From contig JAJDBW010000047.1 of NCBI GenBank assembly GCA_029261155.1, forward strand, positions 152,333-216,332: a stretch of DNA of 64,000 bases, given 5' to 3'. The translations under genes and the position numbers were made by a program. Below, one piece after another: positions 26,476 through 35,423 of the stretch (positions are counted from its first letter, which is position 1; each line of letters begins with the position of its first letter). The DNA comes from Nitrospirota bacterium. Its GTDB lineage: Bacteria > Nitrospirota > Nitrospiria > SBBL01 > JAADHI01. The notes under the pieces were generated by a model that saw only the letters and a list, made by a program, of their open reading frames with translations, had not been told where the DNA came from and searched no databases.

Positions 26476-29400
26476 CTAGCTTCCGAGCAGGAAATCGAAA
26501 TCTGTCTTCGAGATGGCCTGTCCGCGTCCGACTTTCTCCGCCCCCGACATGACGGTTTCGTAAAGCGCAAGCTTTTTCTTTTTGAGAAACATCATTTTTT
26601 CTTCGATGGTGTGTCGCATAAGAATGCGCGTGATCGAGACCGTCCGCTTTTGGCCGATACGATGTGCCCGGTCGGAGGCTTGATTTTCGACGGCGGGATT
26701 CCACCAAGGATCAAGATGAAAGACATAGGTCGCCTTTGTTAGGTTCAAGCCCTGTCCCCCGGCCTTGAGGCTGAGCAGAAAAACGGCGGGACTTTTGCTT
26801 TCCTGAAAGTTCATCACGTGTTCTTTCCGTTTTGGCGTCGGCGTTGAACCGTCGAGTCGAAAATAAGGAAGGCCGCTTGGACTCAAATCTTCTTCCAGAA
26901 GATCGAGACCGCTTGTAAACTGAGAGAAAACCAATGCGCTATGGCCTTCCGCAAACAATTCTTCCAATTGTTTGACCAAGAACTTCATCTTGGGCGAATG
27001 TTGGCTGCGGTTTTCGGTGTCGCCGTCGATCAAGTGGGTGGAGACGCAAAGCTGCCGCAGTTTTAAAATCGCGGTTAAGGCGATGAGCTTGGCTTGCGCA
27101 TCGCTTTTTTGTTCATAAGCGTCCTGGATTTTAGAGCGAATACTTGCCACTGTTTTTTGATACAGCCCTTTTTGTCTTGGGCTTAACTCCAGATAGATGT
27201 CGGTTTCGATCTTGGGTGGCAGTTCTTTCAAGATCGCCTCTTTAACGCGCCTTAATACGAAAGGCCGGCTGCGTTGAATTAAAATGTCGAGCATGGGCGA
27301 ATCTGTTTTCTTGATCTGTGTTTTAAAATCCTTGTAATCTCCCAGCAAGCCCGGCAGACAAAGATCGATGAGGGAGTAGTATTCCCCGATGTGGTTTTCC
27401 AGGGGCGTTCCAGTGACCACCATCTTGAAGCGGCCTCGCAGTTGCCGAACGGCACCGGTGACGGCGGCGTAGAGGTTTTTGACTGCCTGTGCTTCATCGA
27501 AAATAATTACGTGAAAGGAGATTTTATTTAATTGATCGATGTCCCGGCGAACAAGGGAGTAGGTGGTTAACACCAGGTCGGCTCCTTTAAAATCGAGCGT
27601 CCGATCTTTGCCGACGTAGTGTGCGATTTTTAATTTGGGATAAAAACGCGCGATTTCGTTTTCCCAATTAAACAGGAGGCTGGGCGGGACGACGATCAAG
27701 TGGGGCCCTACCAGATTCCGGTCGGGCGCCGCCACAATTTTTTCTTTGATGGCAGCCAAAAGCGAAAGGGCTTGGATGGTCTTCCCCAGACCCATATCAT
27801 CCGCCAAGCAGGCCCCGAAGCGATGACGGTATAAAAAAGCCAGCCAGTCGAGCCCTTCTTGTTGGTAGGGCCGGAGTTTGGCTTGGAGGTGCCTAGGGGC
27901 GGCGAGCGGATCTATTTTTTCGAATTCCGTGAGGCCTTTCATCAGCGCCTCATCTTCATCGGCGAGGGTAATACGCACACCCTCTTTTCTTAGGCCAATC
28001 CAGTCGAGGATTTGAAGGTTCGGTACGCGGACGACTTCCTTTTTGCTTCGGTCGGTTTTCCCGGACCGTTTGTAAATCATGGAAAGCGTCTTCAATATAT
28101 TTTGCGTCTGCGCATCGACAATTTGGATAGTGCCGTCCCGCTCGACTCGCCCTTGTTGCTGCAGTAACTCGCGCCAGACCGATTCGTCTACCAAAACCCC
28201 ATCGGCCCGAATTTCGGGCTTAATCTCGAACCAGTCGATCCCTGAGGCGCGCCGGGCATCGAAAGAAAAATCCCACTCGGCGCTCGCCACGGGTTTACCG
28301 TCATAGGACAATTCAATGCCGGCAGCCTTTAGGGTCGCATAAAGGTGGGGAAGTTGTTCGGAGAGGGCGGATGCCGGGAGCGTCATTTCATTGTGTTTGA
28401 TCATATCTTTGAAGATTTTTGGGCCGAAGAGGGTAAAAGGAATGCGATAGAGTGCGGCCTCTTTTTGTTTGTCGTTCTCGGCGATGGCCCATCCGGATTG
28501 TCCCAGCCAGAGCCGAACATCATTTTCAATGAAGGCCATAAAATATCGCTTCAAGAGATCCCGCGCCGCGCTCTTGGTGGTGTATTGAACGAAATCGCCG
28601 TTTGAGAGGGCTTTCCGAATGGCCTTGGTCTCTTCTCCTTTTTTACATTGCGCTATTAGTTCGAAAAAGGTTGAACAGAGGTGGGCCTGACGCTTCAAGG
28701 CTTTTAAGGGAGAAGGGAGTTTGTTGTCGTTGATTGCGCTGAAAAAACCGAAGGTTGGGGCCGAGGTTTCTCCCCATACCGTATCCAAGCCGCATTCTGC
28801 CCTCAAGCTTAGTTGGTCTTCTGAAATGGGCGTGAGGCTGAGGCGGTAGCGATGTTGTCCTTTTGTCGGGAAGGTTTTGCGTCCTTCGAACGTAAATTCG
28901 AGTGTCTTAAGTATGTCGTCTAGGGTGTCTTGGGTGAAATTGAATTGAAAGGATTGGAAGGTCTTTTTCGAGATGCGGAAATGACGGTTTCGGGCGACCC
29001 AAGTCTGTTGTTTTTGCCAGTGTCCCTCCAAATCGTTAAGGCTGAGGGCCGCGGGCTTAAAGCAACGGTCAATTTTGTCGAAGAGTCGCCAGCCTTCGGT
29101 TTTAATCGCCCGCCCGAGGGTGCCCGTTTGCGTATCGGCGACATGGTCCCAAAAACGTTCGAGGTCTTCGACGACGGCGTTGTCGCGAAGGCAGAGGGCT
29201 TGAAGATCGACGGCGTCATCGAAAGCATGCAAGGCGGTTTTTGTGTGATAAAGGCGGGCGGGGTCCCATTGAAGGGGAATCGGCCCTGAAGAAGATAAAA
29301 AGACCAGCGGCGTTCGGTTTCCAAATTGCTTGAGATAAGTGATGAAGCGTTCCTGGAGCGATCGATCGGAAAAATAACGATAGGTGAAAACGGACAGCCC

Positions 29401-29961
29401 TTCGGGTAAATTGACAGGCGAGTTCATGACTCTGCCGTTTTTTCGGATATAAATTGAGGGGTAGTCGTCGATCGATTCGATCACCACTTGATAATCCTGA
29501 TCCGCGGTCGGACCAAGCGCAGCGGACACAGGGTCTTCGTCGCCTGCTGGAGATCGTTCTCCAAAGAGGCTGAGACCTAAGTTCCGAAGCCGCTTCCGGT
29601 CATGGTCGACTTGATGGTATCGTTTTGGCGAAAGGAGATTCAGGATGGTGATAAGCGCGCAAATCACATGCTTGCACTGAAATTTGGGCCCCCATGTGGG
29701 GCAGTCGCAGGTGGTTTGAAGCGCGGGTCCTTCCATGGAAAGGCTGACGGTATAAGGTGCATCGTTGCGCAAGGACAAGGAGGCTTGCAGCAGGGTTTTG
29801 TCCGTGTTCCATGAGAAATCTTGAAGCCGTTCTTCTCGATAGGCATTGAAGCCACGGAGAAAAAACGCTTTCGAGGTAATGAGGTAGAGCGTACTAGGTT
29901 GGAGGGCTTTTAGACGTGTAAGGATCTCCGGATCCTTGGAGGAGTGTGCCCGTTTCTTCAT
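26476..29961 (-). CDS. SWIM zinc-finger SNF2-family helicase
   Basis: 1161 residues. The N-terminus has a SWIM finger (CDC, then CKH: Cys85, Cys87, Cys96, His98). The middle 500 residues have no motif I recognise. The SNF2 ATPase starts near 690 with ADDMGLGKTIQAL (motif I), FDEAQAVKN (motif II) and TGTPLEN (motif III). The helicase-C lobe has VFSQFTSGLDLL, LSLKAGGQGLNL and DRAHRIGQ (motif VI). It uses ATP to move on DNA and displace bound proteins, including possibly RNA polymerase. Located 17 bases downstream of hflC on the same strand, but with no evident functional tie. Confidence 0.93.
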   Translation of the reverse strand: MKKRAHSSKDPEILTRLKALQPSTLYLITSKAFFLRGFNAYREERLQDFSWNTDKTLLQASLSLRNDAPYTVSLSMEGPALQTTCDCPTWGPKFQCKHVICALITILNLLSPKRYHQVDHDRKRLRNLGLSLFGERSPAGDEDPVSAALGPTADQDYQVVIESIDDYPSIYIRKNGRVMNSPVNLPEGLSVFTYRYFSDRSLQERFITYLKQFGNRTPLVFLSSSGPIPLQWDPARLYHTKTALHAFDDAVDLQALCLRDNAVVEDLERFWDHVADTQTGTLGRAIKTEGWRLFDKIDRCFKPAALSLNDLEGHWQKQQTWVARNRHFRISKKTFQSFQFNFTQDTLDDILKTLEFTFEGRKTFPTKGQHRYRLSLTPISEDQLSLRAECGLDTVWGETSAPTFGFFSAINDNKLPSPLKALKRQAHLCSTFFELIAQCKKGEETKAIRKALSNGDFVQYTTKSAARDLLKRYFMAFIENDVRLWLGQSGWAIAENDKQKEAALYRIPFTLFGPKIFKDMIKHNEMTLPASALSEQLPHLYATLKAAGIELSYDGKPVASAEWDFSFDARRASGIDWFEIKPEIRADGVLVDESVWRELLQQQGRVERDGTIQIVDAQTQNILKTLSMIYKRSGKTDRSKKEVVRVPNLQILDWIGLRKEGVRITLADEDEALMKGLTEFEKIDPLAAPRHLQAKLRPYQQEGLDWLAFLYRHRFGACLADDMGLGKTIQALSLLAAIKEKIVAAPDRNLVGPHLIVVPPSLLFNWENEIARFYPKLKIAHYVGKDRTLDFKGADLVLTTYSLVRRDIDQLNKISFHVIIFDEAQAVKNLYAAVTGAVRQLRGRFKMVVTGTPLENHIGEYYSLIDLCLPGLLGDYKDFKTQIKKTDSPMLDILIQRSRPFVLRRVKEAILKELPPKIETDIYLELSPRQKGLYQKTVASIRSKIQDAYEQKSDAQAKLIALTAILKLRQLCVSTHLIDGDTENRSQHSPKMKFLVKQLEELFAEGHSALVFSQFTSGLDLLEEDLSPSGLPYFRLDGSTPTPKRKEHVMNFQESKSPAVFLLSLKAGGQGLNLTKATYVFHLDPWWNPAVENQASDRAHRIGQKRTVSITRILMRHTIEEKMMFLKKKKLALYETVMSGAEKVGRGQAISKTDFDFLLGS

Positions 29962-29978
29962 GAGGATGCCGGGGAAGT

Positions 29979-30842
29979 TTACTTATTTTGCTGGATGAAC
30001 TTGAAGAATTCGGATTCCGGTGTAATGACTAACATGGTGTCTTTCACAAAGACTTTACGATAGGCTTCCATGGAGCGCATAAAATCAAAAAACTTCGGGT
30101 CTTTCCCGTAGGCTTGGGCATAGATCCGAAAGGCCTGTGCATCGCCTTCGCCCATTAATTCCTGCTCTCTTTTATAGGCCTCGGCGAGCAGGATTTCGCG
30201 TTCCTTTTCGGCTTCGGAGCGAATTTTTTGGGCTTCCTCCTCCCCTTCCGAACGATAGCGCTTGGCCTCGCGTCCACGCTCAGCCTGCATGCGCGTGAAG
30301 ACCGCCTTTTCGTTTTGCTCTGGTAAGTCGGCCCGCTTGATGCGGACATCCTTAATTTCGATGCCGTATTCCAAGGCCTTTTCGTTGGCGATTCGAGTAA
30401 CCGTGGCCATGATATCCGAACGGTTTTTGGAGATGATTTCAGAGAGGTCGTGCTGGCCGAGATCCACGCGCAATTCCGAATAGATGATGTCGTCCAATCG
30501 CGCCCGCGCGGCCTCTTCGGTACGGAAGGCTTCATAAAAACGGAGCGGTGCAACAATACGCCACTTTGCGTAGTTGTCGATCACGAGGGTCTTTTTGTCT
30601 CGCGTGACGACGTCCTGCGGCTCCGAATCGTAATCAAGCAGGCGCTTGTCAAACTTGATCACATCTTGAATAAAGGGAATTTTGAATTGTAGGCCCGGTT
30701 CGGTGATGGTTCGGACCGGCTTTCCTAACTGGACGACAATGGCGGTTTGAATGATATCGACGACGAAGAAGGGCGAGGCACCGACTAATACCAAAACCAA
30801 GAGGACTAAGACGATAATGCCACCGAGACGGAGCTTATTCAT
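29979..30842 (-). CDS. hflC: HflC, SPFH-domain modulator of FtsH
   Basis: 287 residues. One N-terminal transmembrane helix (IIVLVLLVLVLVGASPFFVV) is followed by the SPFH/band-7 domain with QTAIVVQLGKPVRTITEPGL and LDYDSEPQDVVTRDKK. A long coiled coil (about 195-240) rich in Arg, Glu and Ala follows. HflC and HflK assemble into a periplasm-facing cage around FtsH and limit its proteolysis. Start ATG overlaps the hflK stop by four bases. An ftsH gene lies in this window at 52341-54167, not adjacent. Confidence 0.95.
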   Translation of the reverse strand: MNKLRLGGIIVLVLLVLVLVGASPFFVVDIIQTAIVVQLGKPVRTITEPGLQFKIPFIQDVIKFDKRLLDYDSEPQDVVTRDKKTLVIDNYAKWRIVAPLRFYEAFRTEEAARARLDDIIYSELRVDLGQHDLSEIISKNRSDIMATVTRIANEKALEYGIEIKDVRIKRADLPEQNEKAVFTRMQAERGREAKRYRSEGEEEAQKIRSEAEKEREILLAEAYKREQELMGEGDAQAFRIYAQAYGKDPKFFDFMRSMEAYRKVFVKDTMLVITPESEFFKFIQQNK

Positions 30843-31879
30843 TTTGCCCCCTTTCGGAGGACATCGGCAAGGCCGCCCTGCGCTAGCGGAAGATGGGGCA
30901 GCATGTTCGCGCCAATTTGTTTATCGATGATCACTTTTTGGATATCTCCACTTAAGACCGTTTCCATGGTTTCAATGTAAATTCGTTTTCGAATAATTTC
31001 CTCGCTTTGCTTATATTCCTTCAAGGTCTTTAAAAAGCGGTCAGCCTCGCCTTCCGCCCGTCGCACCCGTGCTTCGGAATAGGCCTGGGCTTCGTTGATC
31101 AGCTGTGCTGCCTGTCCCTTTGCCTTCGGCATGATGTCATTTCGGTAGCCTTGGGAGTCGTTAATGAGTTTCTCTTTGTCTTCTTTTGCGCTGGCGACGT
31201 CCTTGAATGCGGCTTCGACCGCCTGAGGGGGGTTGACGTCCTGAAGCTGTACCGCCGTAATTTGAACGCCGGATTCGTATTCGTCGAGTATGCCTTGGAG
31301 CAGGTCTTGTGTTTCTTGCTGAATCCTGGCCTTGCCCACCGTGAGGGCTTCGTCGATTTTGCTTTCTCCGATGGTTTGCCGGATAGAGGCCTCAGCGCCG
31401 TCTTTGATGGTTTCTCCGATTCCCTCGACCTTAAAAAGAAAGTCTTGTGCATCTTTGATTCTAAATTGGATGATCAGCTGAATGGCGACAATATTTTCGT
31501 CTCCGGTCACCATCAAGGCTTCTTCCGGAACGGTTTGGGTGGTGCCGCCGCGAAGGGTCCGAAAACCGAGTTCGATTCTGTGCAACTTGGTGACCTTTGG
31601 AAGGAGGACATCTTCGATCATGGGTATTTTTAAGTGAGGCCCGGGGCCGGAGATGCGCACCACCTCACCGAAACGGAGGACAACGCCTTGTTCGTCCGGC
31701 GCAACGATGTAGAAGCCCTTCCAAATAAAAAGGACGACGAGGACAAGCAGCAGGATGGGTTTCCAACCTTTAAAAGTCGGGGTGCCCGGACGTTTATTGA
31801 ACATTTTTTGGAATTCTTGAATGATCTTCGCGATGGGATCTTCCATATTCCCACCGGGTCCTCTAGGTTCCCATGACAT
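30839..31879 (-). CDS. hflK: HflK, SPFH-domain modulator of FtsH
   Basis: 346 residues from the ATG at 31879, preceded by AAAGG at eight bases; the frame extends 20 residues upstream without homology. The N-terminus is the typical MSWEPRGPGGN, followed by one transmembrane helix (ILLLVLVVLFIWKGFYIV) and the SPFH domain (DEQGVVLRFGEV, LHRIELGFRTLRGG). A helical region then holds coiled-coil segments. It forms the HflKC cage with HflC. First gene of a hflK-hflC-SNF2 unit. Confidence 0.95.
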   Translation of the reverse strand: MSWEPRGPGGNMEDPIAKIIQEFQKMFNKRPGTPTFKGWKPILLLVLVVLFIWKGFYIVAPDEQGVVLRFGEVVRISGPGPHLKIPMIEDVLLPKVTKLHRIELGFRTLRGGTTQTVPEEALMVTGDENIVAIQLIIQFRIKDAQDFLFKVEGIGETIKDGAEASIRQTIGESKIDEALTVGKARIQQETQDLLQGILDEYESGVQITAVQLQDVNPPQAVEAAFKDVASAKEDKEKLINDSQGYRNDIMPKAKGQAAQLINEAQAYSEARVRRAEGEADRFLKTLKEYKQSEEIIRKRIYIETMETVLSGDIQKVIIDKQIGANMLPHLPLAQGGLADVLRKGAK

Positions 31880-32191
31880 CGCTAATACCTTTACTGAGAA
31901 TGAATTGGGTTTGGATGAAAATGAATTGATGTCATTCACAGTATCATCTCTTCTTCATGGAGGTCAACTCCTCGGACACATCGCGCCGGTCGGGCCGTGT
32001 CGACTGGTATCACACCGTCGAGATTTTTTAAGGTGTTTCGTGCGTTTTGGTTTTATTGTGTCTTGGAGTCCATTATAGATGACCCCATGGAAAATATACC
32101 CTGATTCCTGTTATGATAGGGCCAATCTCCGTGGAGAATATTGAAGCGGGGTCTGTCTTATTTTATTACTAGAACGAGGAGCGTTAAACCC

Positions 32192-32833
32192 ATGAAACCC
32201 GGTTTTTTCTTGGCGATTCTTTTAACGAGTTCGTTGGCCTTTTTGCCTCCGGAAGGCGTTTCGTCGATCTCGCTTGACCGGGGCGAGACCATTATTCTGG
32301 AAGATTTCACACACTTTGGGGACAACGGCCTCCCACTGGGGTGGAAGGCCCAACGGGAAAATCCGGCGGCCCGAGAGATCTACAGCGTCTTAAAAGAAGC
32401 CAACCAACATTATCTTCATGCCAATGGTCAAGCCAATCGCATTTTTAAAAAGATGAAGTGGAATCCCAACGAATACCCCTATATTACTTGGCGATGGCGC
32501 ATGCTCAAGGTGCCGGACGATCCCCAAAAAGAAAAGAGCGCGAGTCTCTATATTTCATTAGGCCGAGACCCCATCGGGATTCCCAAAATTACAAAATATG
32601 CCTGGAGCAGTAATCAAAAGGCGGGATCGGAAATTTCCGGCGGTTTTTTCCGGCCGACGACCATTATCTTACGCAGTGGTCCACCCGAAACCGGCGAATG
32701 GGTCACGGAAACGCTCAATGTCCTCGAAGACCACCGGCGTCTGCACAATGAAGATCCGCCGGACGAGGCCTACGGCATTGGCATTCTCACGACACTCGAG
32801 GCGGAATTCGCAGAAATTATCGCCCATAAGTGA
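32192..32833 (+). CDS. DUF3047 exported protein
   Basis: 213 residues from ATG 32192, which begins a Sec signal peptide (KPGFFLAILLTSSLAFLPP) with GAGGAG ten bases ahead; a TTG start at 32141 is less likely. The mature part has GLPLGWKAQ, YITWRWRMLKVP and TLNVLEDHRRL, the landmarks of DUF3047. The family is periplasmic, beta-rich and of unknown function. It is followed 91 bases later by a calcium/sodium exchanger; no functional link is evident. Confidence 0.85.
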   Translation: MKPGFFLAILLTSSLAFLPPEGVSSISLDRGETIILEDFTHFGDNGLPLGWKAQRENPAAREIYSVLKEANQHYLHANGQANRIFKKMKWNPNEYPYITWRWRMLKVPDDPQKEKSASLYISLGRDPIGIPKITKYAWSSNQKAGSEISGGFFRPTTIILRSGPPETGEWVTETLNVLEDHRRLHNEDPPDEAYGIGILTTLEAEFAEIIAHK

Positions 32834-32924
32834 AGGGCGTCTTTTCTCTGGCCTTCGAAGGGAAACTCACGCAAACACATGACGCCGTTCCGCGGGCAGC
32901 GAACGAAGTGGGGAGCGCGACGCC

Positions 32925-33872
32925 TTGATTGAAAGCGTCTACATCCTCATCGGATTGGTGTTCCTGACTGTCGGCGCGGAGGCCATGGTCTCCGGCGCTT
33001 CCCAGCTCGCCATCGGTTGGGGGATTCGGCCCATGGTTGTGGGCTTAACCATCGTCGCCTTTGGGACCTCGGCACCGGAAATGGCCGTCAGTCTCTCCGC
33101 CGGTCTTTCCGGCCAAGGGGATATTGCGATCGGCAACGTGGTCGGAAGCAATATCAGCAACATTGGCCTGGTCTTGGGCCTCGCCGCACTGATTCGCCCT
33201 CTTTCCGTTCAACTCCGCCTGATTCGTTTTGAAGTGCCTTTCCTTATCGCCGTCAGCGCACTGCTCTATGCCTTTGCCTTCATGGGTGTCATTCCGCGTT
33301 GGTGCGGACTCCTTCTTTTTATGGGGCTGATCGCCTACCTCGTGTTGCTTTACCGCTGGTCGCTCAGCGAGGGTGGAGGCCTTGACGAAAATAAGATTCA
33401 GACTGGAGGCAATGCATCCAAGCCTTTTGTCCAATGGGTAAAAGTGATCGTGGGGATCACTCTCTTGGCGGGGGGCGGGCATCTCCTGGTAGACGGGGCT
33501 GTGGGTTTGGCCCGTTGGGCCGGTATTTCGGAATTGGTGATCGGATTAACAATTGTGGCTGTAGGGACATCGCTTCCTGAGATGGTGACTTCCCTGGTTG
33601 CCGTTTGGCGAGGGCACGGTGATCTTGCGATTGGCAATATCATCGGCAGCAATCTCTTCAATATCCTGGGTGTATTGGGTGTGACAGCCCTGGTTTCTCC
33701 CATTGCCATTCAAGGCGCGCTTACGGTTCGGGATTTTCCGGTGATGATGGGGCTGACGCTCCTCCTATTCCCTTTGTTCCGATCCCGCTATGTTTTAAAA
33801 AGTTGGGAAGGGTTCTTACTCTTGGCCATCTACATTGTTTATACTTCCGGCTTGGTTCTGGGCTGGTTCTAA
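32925..33872 (+). CDS. Calcium/sodium antiporter, YrbG-like CaCA family
   Basis: 315 residues with about ten transmembrane segments in two inverted halves. Each half contains the alpha-repeat: GLTIVAFGTSAPEM with GNVVGSNISNI (residues 43-85), and GLTIVAVGTSLPEM with GNIIGSNLFNI (about 206-248). These motifs carry the ion ligands for exchange of calcium against sodium at the inner membrane. The start is a TTG at 32925 after GGGGAG. Length fits YrbG. Confidence 0.93.
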   Translation: MIESVYILIGLVFLTVGAEAMVSGASQLAIGWGIRPMVVGLTIVAFGTSAPEMAVSLSAGLSGQGDIAIGNVVGSNISNIGLVLGLAALIRPLSVQLRLIRFEVPFLIAVSALLYAFAFMGVIPRWCGLLLFMGLIAYLVLLYRWSLSEGGGLDENKIQTGGNASKPFVQWVKVIVGITLLAGGGHLLVDGAVGLARWAGISELVIGLTIVAVGTSLPEMVTSLVAVWRGHGDLAIGNIIGSNLFNILGVLGVTALVSPIAIQGALTVRDFPVMMGLTLLLFPLFRSRYVLKSWEGFLLLAIYIVYTSGLVLGWF

Positions 33873-33885
33873 TGTTTTCCTTTTG

Positions 33886-34206
33886 CTACCAAACCATGAC
33901 GGTATCGGCCTTGAAAATTAGGCGAAGCATTTCAGCGTAGGCGATCTTTTCGTGTGGGCTTTGTTGCTCCGATTTGAGGTCACCCGAAAGCACGAAGCAG
34001 GGGATTTTTAGTCCTGAAAGATCCATCTCTACGGCATCTTGAATGAGAAGGAGGGTTATCGAATTCGATGGGCCTTGTTTCTCGATCAATTCGAGTGCGT
34101 ATCGATTATCCTTAGATTTTAAGATATGAAGTCTTGCCGGTTTTTTTTTCGTCTCATCCTCGCTCATTGTGATCTTCCCATCGTCACCGATTGGCCTTAG
34201 GCCCAT
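33886..34206 (-). CDS. DsrH/TusB-like sulfur-relay protein
   Basis: 106 residues. LHILKSKDNRYALELI (about 27-42), LLLIQDAVEMDL and the C-terminal end FKADTVMVW follow the TusB/DsrH pattern, in which the family ends with V-x-W. Cys70 (IPCFVLSG) is the only cysteine, but it does not align clearly with the usual DsrH cysteine. Its start directly follows the stop of the DsrF-like gene. The order E-F-H along the minus strand is that of dsrEFH/tusDCB, whose products form a hexamer that relays sulfur. Homology is weak, so this is a family-level guess supported by gene order. Confidence 0.65.
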   Translation of the reverse strand: MGLRPIGDDGKITMSEDETKKKPARLHILKSKDNRYALELIEKQGPSNSITLLLIQDAVEMDLSGLKIPCFVLSGDLKSEQQSPHEKIAYAEMLRLIFKADTVMVW

Positions 34207-34626
34207 TTAAAAGGAGAAGAAAGATTCCATAAGGCCCAGCTTCAGGGCGAGGGCCTGCTTGCTCAAAAGGATCGTGTTGAATTCAATCTCTGAGGCCTTC
34301 ATCTCCAGACGCTTGTCTCTGAGACTTTCGGCATCGATATAAACTGCGGGGATGAAGTCTTTTAAAACGTGTAGATACTTCTGGGCTTGTTCGCCATCGA
34401 TGGCCAAGGTTTCTGCCTCGGTTAAAAGCAGCGGGGCTGCATTTGCAAGGATGAGGTCGACTTGATGGCCTCCCGAAGCCAAGCCGAGCGCAAGCCTTAG
34501 CCCTTCGCAGGGTCGATGGCTCGTTTTGGGATCGCTTCCGACGAGCACCCCGATTTTTTTGCTGAGCTTATCCAAGAAAAAGCCAAGGCGGTACGATTGG
34601 GCCTTGTGGTGTCGGTCGCGTATCAA
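34207..34626 (-). CDS. DsrF/TusC-like sulfur-relay protein
   Basis: 139 residues in frame from a TTG at 34626; the conserved part begins KKIGVLVGSDPKTSHRPCEG near residue 23, so an internal TTG start (residue 18) is possible. LRLALGLASGGHQVDLILANAAPLLL is the DsrE/F Rossmann-like helix and strand. The domain fold and position between DsrE-like and DsrH-like genes support the call. It would be part of a sulfur-transfer heterohexamer in the cytosol. Confidence 0.68.
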   Translation of the reverse strand: MIRDRHHKAQSYRLGFFLDKLSKKIGVLVGSDPKTSHRPCEGLRLALGLASGGHQVDLILANAAPLLLTEAETLAIDGEQAQKYLHVLKDFIPAVYIDAESLRDKRLEMKASEIEFNTILLSKQALALKLGLMESFFSF

Positions 34627-34696
34627 TGTGAATCAATTGCTTGATAGAATTGCAGTGGGCTTGTGTTGGGACCTGCATGTCTTGAGGTATCTCAGT

Positions 34697-35011
34697 TTAT
34701 TCGTTAAATGCGATAAAACGGTCACACCCCTTGAGGAGATCCGAAAGGAGGACCAAGCCGCAGAAGACCGCTTCACCATTTTGTGAAACGCCATAGCGCT
34801 GTGCCCCGTAGGCGCAGACAAAAAGATTTAAGCCTGTCTTGGAAGAGAACTTCGGCCCGAAGACCGCTAGGGCCTTCACGCCTTCGTCAAGTAGGTAGAG
34901 ATAGGTGTCGACTTTATTTTTTCGGGCTTCATCAAGTAAGGAGAGCACGGTCTTCAGGTTCGGATGTTCGGGCGCGGTCGAGAGCAGAATGCCAAGCTTT
35001 TTTTTTGCCAT
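34697..35011 (-). CDS. DsrE/TusD-like sulfur-relay protein
   Basis: 104 residues. KKKLGILLSTAPEHPNLKTVLSLL forms the first strand and helix, VDTYLYLLDEGVKAL the second, and LNLFVCAYGAQRYGVS (about residues 64-79) contains the conserved single cysteine used for persulfide transfer in DsrE/TusD. It would receive sulfur from an upstream donor and pass it on within a DsrEFH-like complex. No dsrAB, dsrC or tusA gene is in this window. First gene of the trio. Confidence 0.72.
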   Translation of the reverse strand: MAKKKLGILLSTAPEHPNLKTVLSLLDEARKNKVDTYLYLLDEGVKALAVFGPKFSSKTGLNLFVCAYGAQRYGVSQNGEAVFCGLVLLSDLLKGCDRFIAFNE

Positions 35012-35094
35012 GCAAGAGACCTATCATTTCGGAGAAAGCAAGTCAATCTCGTTCTGTCGGCGTGAAAAAGAGAAGGGTGAAGAAGGAGAGGAAA

Positions 35095-35134
35095 ATGCCC
35101 CCTCCACCCGCTGGACGCTTGGTGGGGGGGGCAT
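35095..35134. repeat. Strong 14-bp hairpin
   Basis: ATGCCCCCTCCACC pairs with GGTGGGGGGGGCAT, one GU pair otherwise perfect, around a 12-base loop. No T-run follows on the plus strand, but several A/G-rich bases precede it, so it is not a classic terminator. Confidence 0.7.
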
Positions 35135-35265
35135 CGATTTGAGTCCCGTTCACCGAATTAACTTGGAGGGCTAAACAATGAACGGGGAAAGCTTAGCAGA
35201 GGGCTTTGGCTTTGTAAATCTAAAGGCGAAAAAAGTCTTGAGGGAAGTTGTTTTAGGAAAAGAAA

Positions 35266-35296
35266 GCCCCCTTTGGGTGCGGTTCCCAAAGGGGGC
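35266..35296. terminator. 12-bp hairpin, terminator-like or processing element
   Basis: GCCCCCTTTGGG pairs exactly with CCCAAAGGGGGC around a seven-base loop. It is followed by AAAT rather than a T-run, so classic rho-independent termination is doubtful. It might instead act in an mRNA leader. Confidence 0.45.
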
Positions 35297-35333
35297 AAAT
35301 CAGCGACAAAAGCTGATTAAGGAGGTTCATGCA

Positions 35334-35423
35334 GTGAACATTCAAAAGATACCACTGATCCCATTTTTGTCAAACCAAAGTCCGTGGATAAGCTCAGGCG
35401 AAGCACCGGCCAGATTTAAATAA
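35334..35423 (+). CDS. Possible 29-residue peptide with strong ribosome-binding site
   Basis: GTG at 35334, eight bases after AAGGAGG, opens a 29-codon frame ending TAA. The peptide begins with NIQKIPLIPFL and contains SPWISSGEAP. An AUG-CAG-UGA two-codon frame (35329-35337) overlaps the GTG as GTGA. No homologue is known to me. Support is only the ribosome-binding site and the hairpin in front; it may be chance. Confidence 0.25.
   Translation: MNIQKIPLIPFLSNQSPWISSGEAPARFK

Noticed and set aside
35178..35423. 81-codon ORF in the hairpin region
   Set aside because: Has a fair ribosome-binding site but runs through a 12-bp hairpin and lacks protein-like sequence; only its last 29 codons are kept as a weak candidate.
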